A stretch of DNA of 64,000 bases. Source: Enteractinococcus helveticum (lineage in GTDB: Bacteria; Actinomycetota; Actinomycetes; Actinomycetales; Micrococcaceae). The stretch lies in assembly GCF_001657475.1 (NCBI RefSeq), contig NZ_LXEY01000021.1:1-64000 (forward strand), given 5' to 3'. The position numbers and the translations under genes are program-made. Under the pieces are notes generated by a model. It ran no database searches and was not told the origin of the DNA. It saw nothing but the letters and a program-made list of their open reading frames with translations. Position 1 is the first letter of the stretch; the number at the start of each line of letters is the position of its first letter. Shown here one piece after another: positions 1 through 8,091 of the stretch.

Positions 1-65
1 GGGATTCCTACCGAACCCGCACCAGACGAGAACTCATCGAATCAACGACCACCAACCAAGACTAA
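1..65 (+). CDS. C-terminal end of a probable IstB-type transposition ATPase (partial)
   Basis: Frame 3 reads DSYRTRTRRELIESTTTNQD and stops with TAA at 63-65, just before the terminal repeats of the insertion sequence. A Gly-Asp-Ser-Tyr-Arg-like end followed by basic residues is common at the end of IS21 helper proteins (IstB), which are AAA+ ATPases working with the IstA transposase. Only about 20 residues are visible, so the assignment comes mainly from position next to the IS end. Confidence 0.4.
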   Translation, partial: DSYRTRTRRELIESTTTNQD

Positions 66-75
66 CCACCACAAG

Positions 76-121
76 GGGGTCAATTTTCAAACGTCGAAAA
101 GGGGTCAATATTCACCCGTCG
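76..121 (+). repeat. Two direct repeats at the IS end (transposase binding sites)
   Basis: GGGGTCAATTTTCAAACGTCG (76-96) is repeated as GGGGTCAATATTCACCCGTCG (101-121), four mismatches over 21 bases. Multiple subterminal repeats of this kind are the expected IstA binding sites of IS21-family ends. Confidence 0.65.
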
Positions 122-127
122 TTGACA

Positions 128-668
128 GATTCCTCTGACCCCAACGCATGGCTCTCAACAGGCCGTATATTCAACATCGAATGTTGGAGCTCAGTCAGTG
201 TCCGAAGACAATATACCTGAAATTCTGGCGCAAAATCCTGAGAGCCCGCAGGGGAGTGGCAGTAGAAATTCCGGGACTGCCGAAGATCTCCATGGGACAG
301 AAAGTGAACGCACTCAGCAGCCACCATAAGCAGAGGATGAATCATCTGCCTGGAACTATTATTCACAGCGATGGGATCGACTGATAGCACATCACAGTGA
401 AAAACCAATGTTTGGCAAAGTAACAGATGTTTTCGGGCAGGGTCGTCAGCCCGAAAATACTGAAGGCTGGTCAACGCGTTCGGGCAATACGGACCCAACG
501 AGCGTGGTAAACCAGTCTTCCGACCGGGAATCGGACACATCAAATCCTGCTACAAACTGGCGAGTATATATTCTGCCTGCACTGGTGCTCACGGTATTGG
601 TTGTCCTTGGACTTATGACACTTTTTGATTCAGAGACACAAGTCCTGTTTCCTCTACCGGGGCCATAA
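128..668 (+). pseudogene. IS-truncated gene remnant with a C-terminal membrane segment
   Basis: One frame reads as protein from the IS boundary to a TAA after 668, broken only by TAA at 327-329. Before the stop it is Ser/Gln/Glu-rich; after it comes AEDESSAWNYYSQRWDRLIA, a polar linker, then a hydrophobic helix (VYILPALVLTVLVVLGLM) and a short tail. An open segment starting at ATG 408 would give 86 residues with one membrane helix, but the same frame is protein-like well upstream of that ATG. The simplest reading is a longer gene cut by the insertion and then hit by a nonsense change. I do not recognise the family. Expression of the 86-residue part cannot be excluded. Confidence 0.5.
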
Positions 669-746
669 TGATCGTCTTTTCGAAGGCCTACTCCTGTGCT
701 GAAGCTGTAGCTGCGGTGGGACTCCTGGATAGGTAATTAAACGAAG

Positions 747-779
747 CCGCCCGGATGAAGAAATTCTTCAACCGGGCGG
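747..779 (-). terminator. Hairpin downstream of qcrB
   Basis: CCGCCCGGATGAAGAA pairs with TTCTTCAACCGGGCGG with one mismatch (A opposite A) and a tight loop. On the minus strand the stem is followed by CTTCGTTTAATT. It lies 24 bases beyond the qcrB stop codon and probably ends the ctaE-qcrCAB transcript. Confidence 0.65.
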
Positions 780-802
780 ATCTATCGTCGATACGCTAGC
801 GC

Positions 803-2500
803 TTAGGAACGATCACGTTTACCTTCAAGCTCGCGGACTGCGGTCTCCACAGAGCTTTGCAGCTTACGACGGTCTGTGTCGTGCTCTGCGTGTGCTTCTG
901 CGAGTTCCTGAGCTGTGACAGGCTCAACACGATCTTCGAAGAAGTGACGTGCCCAGCGTGCACGAAGTTTCTCCAGAAGTGTGATCTTGCCTTTCTTATT
1001 AGGTTGGGCAGGAACAGGTTCTGGGGATTCGTAGGAAACAAGTTCGTACAGACGGTATTCGTCTACGAGCTCGTGACGCTCAAGGATTGCACCCTCAGGG
1101 GTGAACTCGATGACACCGGTTTCACGACCGTGCAGTGCGATCTCGCGATCTTTACGCTGCAGTGCCAGGCAGATGCGCTTGGTGACGATGAAGCCAATAA
1201 TCGGTCCAAAGATCAACAGGAAGCGCAGGATGTAGGCGACGTCATTCAGCGACATCATAAAGTGCGTGGCCATCAAGTCAGAGGACGCAGCGGCCCACAT
1301 GACACAGTAGAAGATGACGGCTGCCACGCCGACGGCGGTGCGGCCTGGTGCGTTTCGTGGACGGTCCAGAATGTGGTGTTCACGGTTGTCACCAGTGATA
1401 CCACGTTCGATCCATGGCCAGGCAAACATACCAACGACCAGGATACCCATCGGGATCATTGGGACCAGGACACCCATTGGAAGCGCATTCCAGCCCCAAG
1501 GCATTGGAATATGCCAGAGGAAGGAGAAGTCACCCAACATACCAGGCATCAGACGGAGGATACCGTCACCAAAACCTACATACCAGTCAGGCTGGGTACC
1601 AGCAGACACCGGTGATGGGTCATAAGGCCCGTAGTTCCACACCGCGTTGATCTGGAAGAACCCTGAGATCAGCGCAATGATACCGAACACAATGAAGAAG
1701 AATCCACCGGCTTTAGTAGCGAACACTGGGCCGATTGGGTAACCGACCACGTTATCCTCGCGACGGCCAGGTCCGGGGTACTGGGTGTGTTTGTGTACGA
1801 CAACCAGGAACAAGTGCAGCGCGATGAACAAAATAATGAACGCTGGCACGACCATGATGTGCAGAGAATACAGACGTGGAATGATCTGATCCCCTGGGAA
1901 TTCTCCGCCGAAGAAGAAGAACGAGATGTAAGTTCCAACAACTGGAATCGCCTTCATCATTCCGTCAATAATACGGAGACCGTTACCGGACAGAACATCA
2001 TCTGGCAGCGAGTAGCCGGTGAACCCAGCAGCGATAGCGAGGATCCACAGAACGACACCAATAACCCAGTTGAGTTCACGTGGACGTCGGAATGCACCGG
2101 TGAAGAATACACGGAGCATGTGGACCGATAGGGAAGCCACGAAGATCAGCGCACCCCAGTGGTGAACCTGACGCATGAACAGACCGCCGCGCACCTCAAA
2201 AGAGATGTCCAGGGTCGACGCGTAGGCTGCCGACATTTCTACGCCGTAGAGCGGTTTGTAGGCACCTTCGTACACAACGTGGGCCATGGACGGGTCAAAG
2301 AAGAAGGTCAGGAAGGTACCTGAGAGGACCACGATGGCAAAGGAATACATTGCCACTTCACCGAGCATGAAGCTCCAGTGGTCCGGGAAGAGTTTACGTC
2401 CAAACTCTTTAACGATATGCGACGCGCCGACACGGGTGTCGACGTAGTTCGCAATCTTTCCTGTGGTGGTCGATGCTTTGTAGTCACGCATGACGGACAT
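803..2500 (-). CDS. qcrB: Cytochrome bc1 complex cytochrome b subunit
   Basis: Membrane subunit of the menaquinol:cytochrome c reductase; it carries both b hemes and the quinol sites. The protein has 565 residues and many membrane helices. The two heme-ligand pairs are visible in QVHHWG...SVHML (His113/114 and His127) and YSLHIM...IALHLF (His214 and His229). The usual PEWY quinol motif is PDWY (304-307), as in actinobacteria. A long cytoplasmic C-terminal tail, rich in Arg and Glu, also fits actinobacterial QcrB. Its ATG overlaps the qcrA stop by one base (TAATG), so it should be translationally coupled. Last gene of ctaE-qcrC-qcrA-qcrB. Confidence 0.97.
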   Translation of the reverse strand: MSVMRDYKASTTTGKIANYVDTRVGASHIVKEFGRKLFPDHWSFMLGEVAMYSFAIVVLSGTFLTFFFDPSMAHVVYEGAYKPLYGVEMSAAYASTLDISFEVRGGLFMRQVHHWGALIFVASLSVHMLRVFFTGAFRRPRELNWVIGVVLWILAIAAGFTGYSLPDDVLSGNGLRIIDGMMKAIPVVGTYISFFFFGGEFPGDQIIPRLYSLHIMVVPAFIILFIALHLFLVVVHKHTQYPGPGRREDNVVGYPIGPVFATKAGGFFFIVFGIIALISGFFQINAVWNYGPYDPSPVSAGTQPDWYVGFGDGILRLMPGMLGDFSFLWHIPMPWGWNALPMGVLVPMIPMGILVVGMFAWPWIERGITGDNREHHILDRPRNAPGRTAVGVAAVIFYCVMWAAASSDLMATHFMMSLNDVAYILRFLLIFGPIIGFIVTKRICLALQRKDREIALHGRETGVIEFTPEGAILERHELVDEYRLYELVSYESPEPVPAQPNKKGKITLLEKLRARWARHFFEDRVEPVTAQELAEAHAEHDTDRRKLQSSVETAVRELEGKRDRS

Positions 2501-3603
2501 TATGCACCACGCTCCTCAGCTGGTCGTGGGTCACGTTCCCAGTAGGCTGGACCGACTGGCTCCAAGAAGTCACTTTGGGCAACCAGGTAGCCTTCGCTGT
2601 CAACAGTAATTGGCAGCTGTGGCAGTGGGTGCGATGCCGGACCGAAGACAACCTTGCATTCCTGGGTCAGGTCGTAGGTCGACTGGTGGCATGGGCACAG
2701 CAGGTGGTGCGTGTGTTGTTCATAGAGCGCAATTGGGCAGCCAACGTGGGTGCAAATCTTGGAGTAGGCGACGATACCGTCGACGTGCCAGTCTTCGCGG
2801 CCATCACTGATCTGCATGTCTTCTGGATTCAGGCGCATAAGCAGTACGACGGCTTTTGCCTTCTGGTTGAGCTTATCGTGCTCTAGGTCCAACAGACCGT
2901 CTGGTACAACGTGCAGGGCCGAACCGATGGTTACGTCCTGAGCCTTGATTGGGGTGCCGGTCACGTCACGAACAAGTCGTGTACCGGTATCCCACATCGT
3001 GTGGCGCATGCGCTCTACACCAAAGTTCTGTGCTGGATCATCGGATTGGTTACCGGTGTTGTCCAAGTCGCGAAGGAACGCGATTGCTGGCAGTGGTGCA
3101 ATAGCAAGCGCACCGATGAGAGTGTTGCGCAACAGTGGACGACGCTTGATCTGGGATTCATCAATGATGTCATTGAGCATGTTGGCAGCGTCGGAGCGGT
3201 CTTCTTCGGTAACAACTTCTCCGCGTTCTTCGACCCATTCGTGGTCGGGCATGAGAGCGCGACCCCACTGGACGATACCCATACCAATGCCAAGCATTGC
3301 AAAAGCGGTACCCAAACCGAGCAGCCAGTTCTGCAAGCGGATGAGGTCCATATTGGTTTCGTCAAGCGGCAGCTGTCCGACGCCAAAGTACCCCACGAAG
3401 AAAATGATGGTACCGACGATGGACAGGATGAACATGAAAGAAACCTGGCGTTCTGCGCGTTTGGCTACGCGAGGATCTTCATCCGTAGTACGTGGCCGGT
3501 GAGGTGGCAATCCGGGGTTTTCGATAGCGTATTTACCCGAATCATCACTAGCGCGCTCTACGGTGCCCGGTGTACCGGGATCTCCGTGGCGTTGCTCGCC
3601 CAT
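2500..3603 (-). CDS. qcrA: Cytochrome bc1 complex Rieske iron-sulfur subunit
   Basis: Passes electrons from menaquinol to the diheme QcrC. The 367-residue protein has an N-terminal cytoplasmic part, three hydrophobic segments (the actinobacterial arrangement, against one in mitochondria) and a C-terminal Rieske domain. The 2Fe-2S ligands are in CTHVGCPI and LLCPCHQSTYD. The ATG at 3603 has AAAGGAATC upstream. It sits between qcrC and qcrB and overlaps qcrB by one base. In related bacteria the product assembles into a bcc-aa3 supercomplex. Confidence 0.96.
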   Translation of the reverse strand: MGEQRHGDPGTPGTVERASDDSGKYAIENPGLPPHRPRTTDEDPRVAKRAERQVSFMFILSIVGTIIFFVGYFGVGQLPLDETNMDLIRLQNWLLGLGTAFAMLGIGMGIVQWGRALMPDHEWVEERGEVVTEEDRSDAANMLNDIIDESQIKRRPLLRNTLIGALAIAPLPAIAFLRDLDNTGNQSDDPAQNFGVERMRHTMWDTGTRLVRDVTGTPIKAQDVTIGSALHVVPDGLLDLEHDKLNQKAKAVVLLMRLNPEDMQISDGREDWHVDGIVAYSKICTHVGCPIALYEQHTHHLLCPCHQSTYDLTQECKVVFGPASHPLPQLPITVDSEGYLVAQSDFLEPVGPAYWERDPRPAEERGA

Positions 3604-3667
3604 AGATCTGATTCCTTTACTCGAGTGATGTTGGTGATGTATTTAATCGACGATATTTCGATAAATT

Positions 3668-4471
3668 CTAGTTTGCGCGTGAGGTTATCCACACCATGAA
3701 ACCGATGATCAGTGCCAGGCCGGCAGTCCAAACGAACAGGCCTTCAGCTACTGGTCCAAGCGAACCGAGGGAAGCACCACCTGGGTGACCCTGGGATTCG
3801 AACTCTTTCAGGTATGCAATGACATCGCGCTTATCCTCAGGAGTGAGGTTGGTGTCAGAGAATACCGGCATGTTCTGTGGACCAGTGACCATAGCTTCGT
3901 AGATGTGCTGCTCAGAGACGCCGTGCAGCGATGGTGCATATTTACCACGGGTCAGAGCACCGCCGCCTGCCGATGCAGAGTGGCACATGGCGCAGTTGAC
4001 GCGGAACAGGTCGCCACCACGAGCGAGGTTTACGTCAGCGTGGTCAGCATCTAGGTATTCCTCTTCAGGAATGGTTGGGCCGGTGCCGAGGGAGTGGACG
4101 TATGCAGCCAGCTGCATGGTCTGTTCTTCGCCGAACTGAACTGGCTTCTGTGCCCCTTGTGGTCCGCTCATCTGCAGTGGCATGCGGCCGGTGCCGACCT
4201 GGAAGTCAACCGATGCAGCGCCTACGCCAATGAGTGATGGACCAGCAGGTCCACCAGTTGCACCAATGCCGTGACAGGATGCGCAGTTGGCGTTAAATAG
4301 TGCTTCGCCATCTGCGATGTTGTCTGCGCTGGTGTACTCAGCCTGCGAGTAGGCCGATGCAGAGTTGATGTTGGAGGCCAACGAGTACAGGCCTCCGGTC
4401 AGTAGCAGACCCAGCAACAGCAGGGCCACTCCGACCATGGGGTGGCGGCGGTTCTGTGAGAGTGCCTTCAC
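3668..4471 (-). CDS. qcrC: Diheme cytochrome c subunit of the bc1 complex
   Basis: Carries electrons from the Rieske protein directly to the aa3 oxidase in actinobacteria, replacing a soluble cytochrome c. The 267-residue protein has an N-terminal membrane anchor (about 13-32), two heme c sites, CASCH (63-67) and CAMCH (160-164), and a C-terminal membrane helix (about 243-262). The start is GTG at 4471 with AGGAATCC upstream. Order ctaE-qcrC-qcrA-qcrB is the standard actinobacterial one. Confidence 0.96.
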   Translation of the reverse strand: MKALSQNRRHPMVGVALLLLGLLLTGGLYSLASNINSASAYSQAEYTSADNIADGEALFNANCASCHGIGATGGPAGPSLIGVGAASVDFQVGTGRMPLQMSGPQGAQKPVQFGEEQTMQLAAYVHSLGTGPTIPEEEYLDADHADVNLARGGDLFRVNCAMCHSASAGGGALTRGKYAPSLHGVSEQHIYEAMVTGPQNMPVFSDTNLTPEDKRDVIAYLKEFESQGHPGGASLGSLGPVAEGLFVWTAGLALIIGFMVWITSRAN

Positions 4472-4571
4472 TTTTATGGATTCCTAACGTTTTGTATAAC
4501 CGGATGAGGTGTGACAAGTCCAGTCCGGTTACCTCGGGTGCGATTGATGTCGAGCCGGCGGACCGAACAGA

Positions 4572-5204
4572 TCACTGAATGACGTAGATGATGAACCAGA
4601 GGGCGACCCATACTACGTCGACGAAGTGCCAGTAGTACGAAACGACAATGGCAATCGTGGATTCATGGTTTCCAAAGCGCTTAGCTAGGTAGGCGCGACC
4701 AATTACGAACAAGAACGCGATCAGACCACCGAGCACGTGCAATGCGTGGAACCCGGTGGTGAGGTAGAAGGCAGAACCGTAAGCATGCGATGCAACGGTT
4801 ACACCGTGGGAAACAAGGACCGCGTACTCATACGACTGCACTGACAAGAAGATAGAACCGAGGATGAAGGAAACGATGAACCATTCCACTACACCCCAAT
4901 CTTTGAGTTTATTGCTGGTGCGGCGTGGTCGTAGTTGGACAGCTGCCTTAACACCCCACTGAGCGGTGAACGAACTGATCACCAGGATGACGGTGTTAAT
5001 GGTCGCCAAGACCGGATCCAACAGTGCGGTGTTCTCCTCCCACAAAGTGGGGGAGGTTGACCGCAGCGTGAAGTACATAGCGAATAGGCCACCGAAAAAC
5101 ATAACTTCGGACGACAGCCATACCATGGTGCCAACGGCAGCCAGGTTTGGCCGACTTGGGAAGCCGGTGGGATTATGCGAGAGAGTCTGAGTTGATGTTG
5201 TCAC
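4572..5204 (-). CDS. ctaE: Cytochrome c oxidase subunit III
   Basis: Subunit III of the aa3-type terminal oxidase. The 210-residue protein has five membrane helices, the actinobacterial short form, with conserved [17 protein letters not shown] near the start and [12 protein letters not shown] at the end. The start is GTG at 5204; there is no in-frame alternative nearby, and the -10-like CATAAT six bases upstream suggests a leaderless message. A 100-base gap separates it from qcrC, with which it probably shares a transcript. Confidence 0.95.
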   Translation of the reverse strand: MTTSTQTLSHNPTGFPSRPNLAAVGTMVWLSSEVMFFGGLFAMYFTLRSTSPTLWEENTALLDPVLATINTVILVISSFTAQWGVKAAVQLRPRRTSNKLKDWGVVEWFIVSFILGSIFLSVQSYEYAVLVSHGVTVASHAYGSAFYLTTGFHALHVLGGLIAFLFVIGRAYLAKRFGNHESTIAIVVSYYWHFVDVVWVALWFIIYVIQ

Positions 5205-5527
5205 CCTTTCATTATGGCCCGAAATTATTCAAGATTCACAATGAGACTTGCCGACTGCGTGTCTTTTTGTTGTGAGAGGCCTAACCTTCCGGGTCGATGG
5301 ACCGCATAATTCCCAGGTAATACGCAGATTTCATTCTCCGTAACCTCAGCTTGTCGCGACTTCTACAGCTCGTGGAAATTGCTGAATTGTTAAGCGCAAA
5401 TGCCACTTTTCGGTGTCCATTTCCGCGGGCAATTGAGGCCTTGGAAAGTCAAGATCGCAAGAGAAATCGAATTGGGTAATAGGATGACTCAAGTAAGTCG
5501 AATTGTCTCGTTCTGAGGAAGCATTTA
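5205..5527. other. Divergent ctaE/trpD intergenic region
   Basis: A 323-base gap between divergent ctaE and trpD. On the trpD side there is a TAGGAT hexamer (5480-5485) that could be a -10, followed by a leader of about 40 bases and a GAGGAAG ribosome binding site. I see no peptide with a run of Trp codons and no strong attenuator hairpin in the leader, so regulation by tryptophan attenuation is not supported. Confidence 0.4.
5211..5216 (-). promoter_or_regulatory. Candidate -10 element of ctaE (leaderless)
   Basis: On the minus strand CATAAT is followed by six bases and the GTG start of ctaE, which would place transcription start at or next to the start codon. No convincing ribosome binding site is present. 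Inferred from layout only. Confidence 0.4.
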
Positions 5528-6562
5528 ATGAATTGGCCCACAGTATTGTCTGCAGTATCGAAGCAACAGCATTTGACGCAGGAACAGGCTGCATGGGCGA
5601 TGGAAGAAATGATGTCAGGGATAGCCACTGACGCCCAAATCGGCGGTTTCCTCATGGCGCTCTCCACGAAGGGGGAAACTGTCGAGGAGCTGCTTGGTTT
5701 AGCCAATGCGATGCTCGACGAAGCTGTTGCGGTTGACCTGCCTTCTGACGTCCTTGATATTGTCGGTACCGGTGGCGACCGCTTAGGAACGGTCAACCTC
5801 TCTACGATGTCCTCGTTGGTAGCCGTTGGTGCCGGCGCGAAAATCGTGAAACACGGTAACCGAGGCTCATCATCCACCGCAGGCGCCGCCGATGTGATCG
5901 AAGCCCTCGGAGTGGATCTCAATCTCACGCAATCGCGAGCCAAGCAGTCATTAGAGGAAGCTGGCATCACGTTCCTGTTTGCTCAGGAATACCACCCCTC
6001 GATGCGCTACGTAGCACCTGCTCGCAAACAATTAGGTGTCCCCACAGCATTCAACTACCTAGGTCCGCTCTCGAACCCTGCCAGGGTCCAAGCACAAGCA
6101 CTTGGCTGTGCATCACAAGTAATGGCTCCGTTGCTTGCTGGAGTATTGGCAGATAGGGGAGTGCGCGGCCTTGTCTTCCGCGGCTCAGACGGACGTGACA
6201 AGATCACAACCTCAGGGCCGACGGCGATGTATGAAGTTCGTAACGGCAAGGTTGAAGAATACGAACTACACCCGCAGGACTTCGGTATCGAATTGGCGTC
6301 AGTCGAAGCGCTGGCGGGTAAGGACGGCGCCTACAATGCCGGCATCGTCCGCGAGATGTTGGAAGGCAAGCACGGTCCCGTTCGTGATGCGGTGCTACTG
6401 AACACTGCCGCAGGACTTACCGCTTACGACAAGGATGCATCAGGCCACCTGTTCGACCGCATGCGAAAGAATATGACCCGTGCCGAAGTATCCATTGATT
6501 CCGGCGCCGCACAGCAAGTCCTCGACAACTGGGTAAAGGTTTCTCGCCCAGACAGTGCCTAG
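5528..6562 (+). CDS. trpD: Anthranilate phosphoribosyltransferase
   Basis: Transfers phosphoribose from PRPP to anthranilate, the second step of the tryptophan branch. At 344 residues it is the usual length. The PRPP-binding GTGGD (80-84) and the KHGNRGSSS loop (108-116) are intact, followed by the conserved region around NYLGPLSNPA. ATG 5528 is preceded by GAGGAAG. It stands alone rather than with other trp genes and ends at a strong terminator. A position next to ctaE is common in Micrococcaceae. Confidence 0.96.
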   Translation: MNWPTVLSAVSKQQHLTQEQAAWAMEEMMSGIATDAQIGGFLMALSTKGETVEELLGLANAMLDEAVAVDLPSDVLDIVGTGGDRLGTVNLSTMSSLVAVGAGAKIVKHGNRGSSSTAGAADVIEALGVDLNLTQSRAKQSLEEAGITFLFAQEYHPSMRYVAPARKQLGVPTAFNYLGPLSNPARVQAQALGCASQVMAPLLAGVLADRGVRGLVFRGSDGRDKITTSGPTAMYEVRNGKVEEYELHPQDFGIELASVEALAGKDGAYNAGIVREMLEGKHGPVRDAVLLNTAAGLTAYDKDASGHLFDRMRKNMTRAEVSIDSGAAQQVLDNWVKVSRPDSA

Positions 6563-6593
6563 TACTTACCTTAAAGTTTTTGTTTATAAGAAA

Positions 6594-6636
6594 GTGCCAT
6601 GGGCCCGCCTTGCAGCCGGACCCATGGCACTTTTTT
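6594..6636 (+). terminator. Rho-independent terminator after trpD
   Basis: GTGCCATGGG and CCCATGGCAC form a perfect ten-base stem around a GC-rich loop, followed by TTTTTT. The converging Lrp-like gene ends five bases further on, so it may serve both directions. Confidence 0.9.
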
Positions 6637-6640
6637 ATGA

Positions 6641-6919
6641 TTACTCGAAGCCTAGGGCGAAGCCTTCTTCGAGGTCGCTTCGGGAGTAGGCTCGGAAGGC
6701 CAGATGAGTCTCTGTGGCCTGAACTCCGGTGATCTTCGAAAGACGATCTGAAATAACATCTTCGAGCTCTTCAAATTCGCGCACCCGCACCATGGCGATC
6801 AGATCCCATGCTCCGGTGACCGAATATACCTGGGTGATACCGTCCTTGTCCGCCAGTTCCTGAGCGATCTCTGGAATGCGGTTGGTGTCAGTTTTGATCA
6901 TGACGAAAGCGGTTACCAT
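6641..6919 (-). CDS. Stand-alone Lrp/AsnC ligand-binding domain protein
   Basis: The 92-residue protein covers only the effector-binding (RAM) domain of Lrp/AsnC regulators, with no HTH. It has the beta-alpha-beta pattern starting VTAFVMIKTDTNRIPEIAQE and the conserved VTGAWDLIAMVRV core. Such proteins form oligomers that bind amino acids and may modulate full Lrp proteins; the role here is unknown. ATG 6919 follows a strong AAGGAGG. It converges on trpD, a neighbourhood seen in related actinobacteria. Confidence 0.85.
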   Translation of the reverse strand: MVTAFVMIKTDTNRIPEIAQELADKDGITQVYSVTGAWDLIAMVRVREFEELEDVISDRLSKITGVQATETHLAFRAYSRSDLEEGFALGFE

Positions 6920-6948
6920 GGTCCTCCTTGTGGTCTCGTAATAGTAGT

Positions 6949-7344
6949 TTAGGTGGTTTGTTTTCGACGAGTGACGAGTGTCGAAATGATGCGTCGGCCG
7001 ATAAGGAGCAAGGCTAAGACGCCCGCGGTGACCAGAATGAAGGCCAATGCCGATGTGTCATTAAACAATGCTGCGCGCAATATAGGTCCGAGGATCACCG
7101 TGCTTAACCACAGAATCACACCCATGGGAAAGATATTGTGAATGAGTCGTGTGGGTTTAATGCCTGCAGCGAGGATGAGATACGGGATCAGAAATGGAAT
7201 GGCTACGCGCGCGATACTGGTTGGATCTAGGTTTCCATCGTGGGATGAGATCCCGATCATCGCAAAAATAACGATGAGTACAGCGTCGATGGCTAGTAGA
7301 CCAACCACCGTAGACTTCGTGGCTCTGTGTGGTTCTGATGTCAT
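6949..7344 (-). CDS. DUF3054 family membrane protein
   Basis: A 131-residue protein with four hydrophobic helices (about 15-32, 44-62, 75-92 and 98-118) and a basic tail (RRKQTT). Helix pattern and spacing match DUF3054, an actinobacterial and archaeal family of unknown function. There is no visible catalytic motif. It lies 29 bases upstream of the Lrp-like gene on the same strand and could be co-transcribed with it. Confidence 0.75.
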   Translation of the reverse strand: MTSEPHRATKSTVVGLLAIDAVLIVIFAMIGISSHDGNLDPTSIARVAIPFLIPYLILAAGIKPTRLIHNIFPMGVILWLSTVILGPILRAALFNDTSALAFILVTAGVLALLLIGRRIISTLVTRRKQTT

Positions 7345-7350
7345 GCATGT

Positions 7351-7356
7351 AGTCTA
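7351..7356 (-). promoter_or_regulatory. Candidate -10 of the DUF3054 gene (leaderless)
   Basis: TAGACT on the minus strand sits six bases before the ATG at 7344. No ribosome binding site separates them, as expected for a leaderless transcript. Confidence 0.45.
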
Positions 7357-7436
7357 GTTCAGGCCCAGCCGCCTTTTAGCTACTGCATGTAACGCACACC
7401 ACTGACTGCTTGCGGTGCTTCCGGTGCACAAGCAAA

Positions 7437-7442
7437 TAGGGT
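7437..7442 (+). promoter_or_regulatory. Candidate -10 of the 7450 gene (leaderless)
   Basis: TAGGGT followed by seven bases and ATG 7450, with no ribosome binding site between them. Confidence 0.4.
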
Positions 7443-7449
7443 TGTCACT

Positions 7450-8091
7450 ATGCTTTGTTTGACATTGACCTTGGCCAAGACTGTTCCTGATTCACAGGGG
7501 CCCGAAATTGTTGGGCAGCTAGTCGAATCACTCAATTGGCGACCTAACGGCGATGGGGGAGTAGGCCCGAATTTCAAAGCAACGGGCCGTCGTCAGGTGC
7601 AGGGACATTTGGCGTCTGCTGACGAGACCGTCGGGTTCATACTATCTGCGGCTCGTTCAGGAACGTGGGGAGTGCATCTGACTATTATTCCAGAAATCGC
7701 AGGAGAGTCGTTTGGAATTGACGGTGCTGATGCCCTGCACGACATTTTGTGTCAGGCGGTCAAGAATGCTCCTCAAGCCCTGCGAGCACCTGGGGGAGTA
7801 AGGGTAGTAGCCGCACAAGGCAAGAAGCTGGTCGATTCAAAAACTGCGCCAGAAATCGGCTCGATTGAATCCACGCTCCAATTGCTATGCTCGATCGAGC
7901 GACGTCGTTCGGACGAAGGCCAAGAAGCGGGCCTGATGATTAATGCGGGAAACTCGCAAACACAAGCAGCAAAGAATCTTGGGGTCTCACAACAAGCGGT
8001 CTCTGCACGCTTACAGGCCGGATATTGGTATGAATCCAGGAAAGTAGCCTACTGGCTGGCGGTACAACTTGACCAGCTGCTGGGCGACTAA
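7450..8091 (+). CDS. Unassigned protein with a C-terminal helix-turn-helix
   Basis: 213 residues. I do not recognise the family with certainty. The N-terminal two thirds has an alternating strand/helix look (LTLAKTV..., GVHLTIIPEIAG, GVRVVAAQGKKL). The last 50 residues contain a clear HTH, NSQTQAAKNLGVSQQAVSAR, followed by a Trp/Tyr-rich helix. This architecture resembles SatD-like proteins of actinobacteria, so a DNA-binding role is likely but not shown. The stop codon overlaps the end of the aroD remnant on the other strand by four bases. No ribosome binding site; a -10-like TAGGGT sits seven bases upstream. Confidence 0.65.
   Translation: MLCLTLTLAKTVPDSQGPEIVGQLVESLNWRPNGDGGVGPNFKATGRRQVQGHLASADETVGFILSAARSGTWGVHLTIIPEIAGESFGIDGADALHDILCQAVKNAPQALRAPGGVRVVAAQGKKLVDSKTAPEIGSIESTLQLLCSIERRRSDEGQEAGLMINAGNSQTQAAKNLGVSQQAVSARLQAGYWYESRKVAYWLAVQLDQLLGD

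Larger units (their letters stand above)
1..127 (+). mobile_element. Right end of an IS21-family insertion sequence
   Basis: The first 127 bases look like the end of an IS21-type element: the last codons of a likely istB, then two near-identical GGGGTCAAT-containing repeats, then a terminus reading ...CGTCGTTGACA. Read from the outside this is TGTCAACGACGGGTGA, the TG...CA end with repeated transposase sites typical of actinobacterial IS21 relatives. The rest of the element lies left of the window, so family assignment rests on end structure and is inferred. Confidence 0.6.

Noticed and set aside
857-1615. A 252-codon plus-strand open frame opposite qcrB
   Set aside because: It mirrors the clearly coding qcrB frame, its product is His/Asp/Thr-rich without fold-like pattern, and it has no ribosome binding site.
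2911-3699. A 262-codon plus-strand open frame opposite qcrA
   Set aside because: Antisense shadow of qcrA; composition follows the complementary codons and no family features are visible.
5205-5527. Tryptophan attenuator before trpD
   Set aside because: No leader peptide with clustered Trp codons and no convincing pair of competing hairpins.
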